Position numbers and translations under genes: made by a program. A DNA stretch of 64,000 nucleotides from G965240365 sp965240365 (GTDB lineage Bacteria > Pseudomonadota > Gammaproteobacteria > Eutrophobiales > Eutrophobiaceae), in NCBI GenBank assembly GCA_965240365.1, contig OZ251218.1:2604001-2668000 (forward strand), read 5' to 3'. The notes under the pieces are model-generated. The model saw nothing but the letters and a program-made list of their open reading frames with translations. It made no database searches and had not been told where the DNA came from. Within the stretch, counting starts at the first letter, position 1, and every line of letters begins with the position of its first letter. This document shows positions 60,056 through 64,000 of this stretch, piece by piece.

Positions 60056-62638
60056 TCACGGTCGCTTTGCGAGGAATGTCTCCAGATTACGGCGCAGTTT
60101 CACTGAATCTGGATGGTCTGGGAACGCGCGCTCCATGATTTCCACCGCTTTGCGGTAAAGCGGCTCGGCCTCGTCGTAGCGCCCCTGCGCATTCAGGTTG
60201 TAGGCGACATTGTTGTAGCTCCACGCCGTGTCGGGATGCGTCTCGCCGAGCGCCTGCTTGCGTATCTCAAGTCCCTTGCGGAAAAGCGGCTCGGCCTCCG
60301 CGTAGTGCCCCTGCGCATTGAGATTGCCGGCGACATTGTTGTAGCTTGCCGCCGTGTCGGGATGCGTCTTGCCGAGCATCTGCCTGCGTATCTCAAGTCC
60401 CTTGCGGAAAAGCGGCTCGGCCTCCGTGTAGTGTCCCTGTGCATCGAGGTTGCCGGCGACATTATTGTAGCTCGTCGCCGTGTCGGGATGTGCCTCACCG
60501 AGCGTCTGCTTGCGTATCTCAAGCCCCTTTCGGGAAAGCGTCTCGGCCTCCGCGTAGCGCCTCTGCGCATTCAAGTTGTAAGCGACATTGTTGTAGCTCG
60601 TCGCCGTGTCAGGGTGCGCCTCACCGAGCGCCTGCTTACTTATCTCAAGCCCCTTACGGTAAAGCGGCTCGGCCTCCACGTAGCGCCCCTGCGCATCAAG
60701 GTTGCAGGCAATGTTGTTGTAACTTGCCGCCGTGTCGTGATGCGTATCGCCGAGCGTCTGCTTGCGTATCTCAAGCCCATTGCGGTGAAGCGGCTCCGCC
60801 TCCTTGTAGCGCCCCTGCGCATCGAGGTTTAAGGCAATATTGTTGTAGCTCGCCGCCGTGTTGGGATGCGTATCGCCGAGCGCCTGTTTGATTATCTCAA
60901 GCCCCTTGCGGTAAAGCCGCTCGGCCTCCGCGTAGCGCCCCTGCGCATTGAGGTTTAAGGCAAGGTCGTTGTAGCTCGCCGCCGTGTCGGGATGTTCCTC
61001 GCCTAAATTCTCCTCAATAAAACCCAATGTATCACGCCAGATCAGTTCACCCATGCGCGCCCAGGCCGCAACTCGAAACGGCTCCATTAACCGAGAAAGC
61101 CAGGACACAAAATCTTCCGCGCCCAACTGTTGACGCAAGGCCACCGCTTCAAACAGGGCAAGGCGATGGATTTCATGGATGTCTTTGGGTGAGGGTGGTG
61201 TTGCGCGCGGTTCGTAATGCGCCAATAACCCGGCCGCGGTTTCCCGGTGGCGGTCTGCCTCAAGACTTGACCGCAGCACATCACGGATCGCCCGGTGCAG
61301 CGTCAGAAAACCCGCTTCACCCGCGCTGACAAAAGACAGGCCCGCAAGCCGGTCGAAGGCATCCTTCGCCAGGCCCGTGCCAAATTTGTCGATCACGTAA
61401 CCGAAGGTCAACTTATCAAACCGGTCGGCAACGCACAGCCGTTTCAGTGTGTATTCCCATGCCTCGCCATAATCGCGCAACAGCCGGTCCAGAATCTTTT
61501 GACAACGTGCTCTGAAATCCGGGTCCGTGACTTTGAAGTCCTCGGGCTTCGGCGTGTCATTCCGCTTTGTCATTTCCCCCCAATGCGCGATCTGAAGGTC
61601 CAGAAACAGCGGATAGGCCAGGGCGTCCGCGTGCAGGCTATCCCGCGCCCCGTCGATCATCGCGGCGCGCAGGGCGGCATCCGTGACACCGGCCTTTTTC
61701 AGCCATTGTTCGGCATCCGGGTCTTGCAGACCCTCCAGCGCGTGCTGGCAACTCGCCAGATCGGCCCGCCAATCCGGGTCGTCTTCCCATGGCAGGGGCT
61801 CGCGGGTAAAAAAGACCGCTAACAGGCCGTTTGTCTCCGCCACAACCCTACGCATCAAGCGGTCGAAGGGGTTCTCCTCCCAACACTTGCCGGCGCCGCC
61901 CTGGTCGAAAACCCGCTCATATTCATCGACCAGCAGCACGAAGCGATCCCCTGTATGCTTTGACAGATGATAGTTCAGGTCTTGCGCCAACATCCAGGGC
62001 ATGAGGTCCGACAGTTCATACGGCTTTTTAAGCCGGCCTTTGGAATAAAGTTCAGCCAGATAGTCGCGTGTATGATGAAGCCATGCCGATTTGGAGCGAT
62101 CCATAAACCAGTTCGCGCCGCGTGTTATCAATGGCCCCAGCAGCGGAATGGTTTCAACCGTCTCTTCCGCCATTTCCCGAACCGCCGTTACGCCATCGCC
62201 GGCGCCATCACCGATAAGCTCCTGTGTTTTCGCCAGCCACGCATTTTCAATTTTGGGGAAGGGCTCTTCGGGGCGATATTCCTGCCACGCAATGTCAAAT
62301 GCCAGATCGAAGGCCGGGCAACTTACACCGGCGCGAACAAACCCGTTGCGTATCCGGGCCAGCAATAAATCCGGATCCGATTTGTCACGCCCGTGCAGGT
62401 CAAGCTCGGCAACACGAGGCTTTGCGCGATTTTCAGCCTTGGCCGCCGCAGACAGACGTCGCGCTATATGCCGGCATAATGCGGTCTTGCCCTGGCCACC
62501 GGGGCCATAAAACACCAGCACTTTGCTGTCCGCGTTGCCAAGCTCAGACACGGCGCGCTCGATCATGCCAATCGGCCCATCACGATTTACGAAAATATCG
62601 CGGGTGGTTTTCAATATATCCCTGCGCGGTCCGGCCAT
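60056..62638 (-). CDS. STAND-type NTPase with seven C-terminal kinesin-light-chain-like TPRs
   Basis: The 860-residue protein has Walker A FYGPGGQGKTAL (K51), Walker B RFVLLVDEYERVF (D238, E239), an arginine-rich sensor region (VFFTREPLPWEDD), a winged-helix-like block (residues about 390-470) and seven TPRs of 42 residues from about 542 to 850 (pattern HPDTAASYNNVA.NL.AQGRY.EAEPL.RKGLEI.KQ.LG). STAND ATPases of this layout sense phage proteins or other triggers through the repeats. The N-terminus (first 20 residues) is too short for a recognised effector domain, so the effector may be elsewhere or unknown. It is inserted opposite to the hsd genes. Confidence 0.85.
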   Translation of the reverse strand: MAGPRRDILKTTRDIFVNRDGPIGMIERAVSELGNADSKVLVFYGPGGQGKTALCRHIARRLSAAAKAENRAKPRVAELDLHGRDKSDPDLLLARIRNGFVRAGVSCPAFDLAFDIAWQEYRPEEPFPKIENAWLAKTQELIGDGAGDGVTAVREMAEETVETIPLLGPLITRGANWFMDRSKSAWLHHTRDYLAELYSKGRLKKPYELSDLMPWMLAQDLNYHLSKHTGDRFVLLVDEYERVFDQGGAGKCWEENPFDRLMRRVVAETNGLLAVFFTREPLPWEDDPDWRADLASCQHALEGLQDPDAEQWLKKAGVTDAALRAAMIDGARDSLHADALAYPLFLDLQIAHWGEMTKRNDTPKPEDFKVTDPDFRARCQKILDRLLRDYGEAWEYTLKRLCVADRFDKLTFGYVIDKFGTGLAKDAFDRLAGLSFVSAGEAGFLTLHRAIRDVLRSSLEADRHRETAAGLLAHYEPRATPPSPKDIHEIHRLALFEAVALRQQLGAEDFVSWLSRLMEPFRVAAWARMGELIWRDTLGFIEENLGEEHPDTAASYNDLALNLNAQGRYAEAERLYRKGLEIIKQALGDTHPNTAASYNNIALNLDAQGRYKEAEPLHRNGLEIRKQTLGDTHHDTAASYNNIACNLDAQGRYVEAEPLYRKGLEISKQALGEAHPDTATSYNNVAYNLNAQRRYAEAETLSRKGLEIRKQTLGEAHPDTATSYNNVAGNLDAQGHYTEAEPLFRKGLEIRRQMLGKTHPDTAASYNNVAGNLNAQGHYAEAEPLFRKGLEIRKQALGETHPDTAWSYNNVAYNLNAQGRYDEAEPLYRKAVEIMERAFPDHPDSVKLRRNLETFLAKRP

Positions 62639-62673
62639 AATCGGTATTCCTGGATTCGGTTAAGCGATAAACA

Positions 62674-62702
62674 ATTATAACGGGGTCACGCCAGAACTTT
62701 AA
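62674..62702 (-). promoter_or_regulatory. Probable promoter of the STAND NTPase gene
   Basis: On the - strand, TTAAAG (62702-62697), a 17-bp spacer and a perfect TATAAT (62679-62674) lie about 40 bp upstream of the start codon. An AGGA sits about 10 bases before the ATG. Confidence 0.4.
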
Positions 62703-62726
62703 GGTTTTCGCGCATTATGACCGGCG

Positions 62727-63232
62727 CGTTGCGTTCAACGACCCGTTCGGCAATATCGACTTTTAGATGAGGTGACCCTGCATTCCTGCTAAAGCCCTGT
62801 CCGCAGCAGGCAGACAGGATAACGGAAAGCTAAAACAACACCCCGTCGTCATTCCGGCGAAGGCCGGAATCCAGGAGGGCGGGCCGGGATGTGAAATCAG
62901 CGCCAGTCCTGTCTAATTGTCATTCCCGCCCGGGCGGGAATGTATGGCATAAACCACTGGATTCCGGCCTTCGCCGGAATGACGGCGGGGGCGATAGGCG
63001 CATTATGAGCAATACTAACGATACCGTGGCCAGGATAGCTGGCACCTTATTTTAGATGAGGTGACCCTGGAAAAACGCCCGAATCGGGCACGATGCCGCG
63101 CTGAAACGGGTTATAATCGACCCGTTCGCGGATCACGCCGAGTTATTAAAGCAATTCAGCGACAATCGATCATTCGAAAAATGGCTGGGTGACACTATCT
63201 TTGGTGTGACCTATCAACAACAGGGTGGATAA
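62727..63232 (+). pseudogene. hsdR: Second, diverged hsdR 3' fragment split by a repeat block
   Basis: At 62727-62760 GCGTTCAACGACCCGTTCGG and CAATATCGAC match 59641-59671. From about 63070 GAAAAACGCCCGAATCGGGC onward matches 59771-59930 (KQFSDNRSFEKWLGDTIFGV region), ending VTYQQQGG at TAA 63230. The two copies differ at many positions, so this is an old or foreign duplicate rather than a fresh one. About 100 bp of hsdR between them are replaced by repeats. Confidence 0.7.
62761..63069. repeat. Repeat block bounded by a 20-bp direct repeat
   Basis: TTTTAGATGAGGTGACCCTG occurs at 62761-62780 and 63050-63069. Between them lie a GTCATTCCGGCGAAGGCCGG unit (62847) and the core unit GTCATTCCCGCCCGGGCGGG..GGATTCCGGCCTTCGCCGGAATGAC (62919-62984). 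The block interrupts the second hsdR fragment. The same 20-bp sequence is at 42996-43015 in reverse. Confidence 0.7.
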
Positions 63233-63251
63233 CCCGCAACGGGAGAGCATT

Positions 63252-64000
63252 ATGGACGTTAAGGCCGCTGCCATTCGGGTCTTGCGGCAGGCGGGAACGG
63301 CATTGCACGCCAGGGACATTGCCGCGCGGATGATGGCCGCCGGTCTCTGGCAATCGCGGGGCAAGACCCCGGCTGCCACGGTCGCCGCCCGGCTTTATTC
63401 TGACATCAAGCAGGCGGGGAACCGATCGCCCTTCATCAAGGCGGGCGCCCAGACCTTCGCCCTGCGGGATTCTGCTGAAATGCCGAGCGGCGGCGGGCCG
63501 GCTGCCACGGCCGTTGAAAAATTACCAAAACCCTCCGCCGCGAACGCGGGCTTTTCCTTTTCCGATTGCGCCGAGAAGGTGCTTGAAGCGTTCGGCGACA
63601 AGCAGCCGATGCACTACAAAAGGATCACCGAGAAGGCTTTGCAGGAAGGCTGGCTGATTACGGGCGGCAAGACGCCGGAAGCCACGATGTACGCCCAGAT
63701 AATCAGCGAGACCAGGCGCCGGCAGAGACGCGGCGAGCGCCCCCGCTTTGTCCGACACGGCCGTGGCTATGTGGGCCTGAGCCAATGGCAGGGGCGCGGG
63801 CTGACGTTCGAGATCGAACAGCACAACCTCCGGGTCGGGGAGGCGCTGCGCGAGAAATTACGGGCCATGAAGCCCGATAAGTTTGAAGAACTCATCGAGC
63901 AGTTATTGCCGGAGATGGGTTTTGAGAAGGTCGAGTTGACCAGATTCAGAGGCGACGGCGGCATTGATGTCCGGGGCGACCTGGTGATAAGCGATGTGAT
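63252..64000 (+). CDS. Mrr-like restriction endonuclease with HARE-HTH domains (3' end outside window)
   Basis: From ATG 63252 about 249 residues are visible. Two winged-helix HARE-HTH-like domains come first: residues 1-70 (MDVKAAAIRVLRQAGTALHA..IAARMMAAGLW) and about 95-165 (CAEKVLEAFG..MHYKRITEKALQEGW). From about 225 the Mrr-type nuclease fold begins (FEELIEQLLPEMGFEKVELT, GDGGIDVRGD), with the D of the PD-(D/E)xK core; the ExK part lies outside the window. HARE-HTH domains are thought to sense modified DNA. The gene follows the hsdR fragment, a usual mrr position. Confidence 0.85.
   Translation, partial: MDVKAAAIRVLRQAGTALHARDIAARMMAAGLWQSRGKTPAATVAARLYSDIKQAGNRSPFIKAGAQTFALRDSAEMPSGGGPAATAVEKLPKPSAANAGFSFSDCAEKVLEAFGDKQPMHYKRITEKALQEGWLITGGKTPEATMYAQIISETRRRQRRGERPRFVRHGRGYVGLSQWQGRGLTFEIEQHNLRVGEALREKLRAMKPDKFEELIEQLLPEMGFEKVELTRFRGDGGIDVRGDLVISDV

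Noticed and set aside
1..64000. tRNA, rRNA, prophage structural genes, integrase
   Set aside because: I looked for tRNA-like clover patterns, conserved rRNA segments and phage or integrase motifs in the gaps and found none I could support.

Overview
The window looks like a gammaproteobacterial chromosome, perhaps a repeat-rich symbiont or environmental lineage. Four observations support this. The str, S10, spc and alpha ribosomal operons are contiguous in the order tuf to rplQ. The rod-shape genes run mreB-mreC-mreD-mrdA-rodA-mltB-rlpA-dacA. The ybeD-lipB-lipA and xseA/guaBA groups are present. Protein lengths match Escherichia coli homologues closely. Species cannot be told from the sequence. 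Housekeeping genes are GC-rich with GCC/GGC/CTG-type codons. Several accessory stretches (about 17.0-17.9, 34.5-36.6 and 49.2-50.3 kb) are clearly more AT-rich.

Layout. 1-14.4 kb: 3' part of tuf, then 27 ribosomal protein genes plus secY and rpoA, all on the + strand. 14.4-15.2 kb: a SAM hydroxide adenosyltransferase homologue. 15.2-20.4 kb: a repeat-rich accessory zone with a five-unit composite repeat array, a possible small RNA, a lipoprotein gene pair, a 407-bp MITE and a Sel1-repeat protein. 20.4-23.7 kb: gatCAB on the - strand. 24.1-33.9 kb: the rod-shape and peptidoglycan operon through dacA and a D-amino acid aminotransferase. 33.9-39.5 kb: an accessory block (queD, a RecG-like remnant, tandem repeats, a decayed IS200 transposase, an unrecognised two-gene cassette, an ABC-2 transporter, a DUF4389 protein) that separates dat from ybeD. 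39.6-46.6 kb: ybeD-lipB-lipA, xseA and guaBA. 46.7-64.0 kb: a defence and toxin-antitoxin hotspot with remnants of vapBC and a FitA-like antitoxin, an AAA/DUF4143 ATPase, a broken type I restriction locus, an intact-looking MTase/helicase/GIY-YIG operon, a reverse-transcriptase remnant, a STAND NTPase with TPRs, and the start of an Mrr-type endonuclease.

The most interesting candidate is at 50.7-60.0 kb. A type I R-M locus has been split: hsdM is cut at about residue 353, hsdS is absent, and only the C-terminal third of hsdR remains. The gap is filled by a tightly overlapping operon: a ribbon-helix-helix protein, a MmeI/YeeA-like DNA methyltransferase of 919 aa, a 52-aa protein, a superfamily 2 helicase, a GIY-YIG (T5orf172) nuclease and a 34-aa protein. 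This set could be a self-contained modification and restriction system with an uncommon architecture. A second candidate is the two-gene cassette at 35.3-36.6 kb (soluble protein plus four-helix membrane protein).

The window is also rich in small mobile repeats. Two 407-bp MITE copies have different perfect 8-bp target duplications. A 19-nt palindrome (CCTGCCTGC-N-GCAGGCAGG) sits as a clean insertion inside other repeats and inside a transposase gene. A 29-nt palindrome occurs next to housekeeping genes, and a dispersed GTCATTCC...GGAATGAC family recurs throughout. No tRNA, rRNA or CRISPR array was found.
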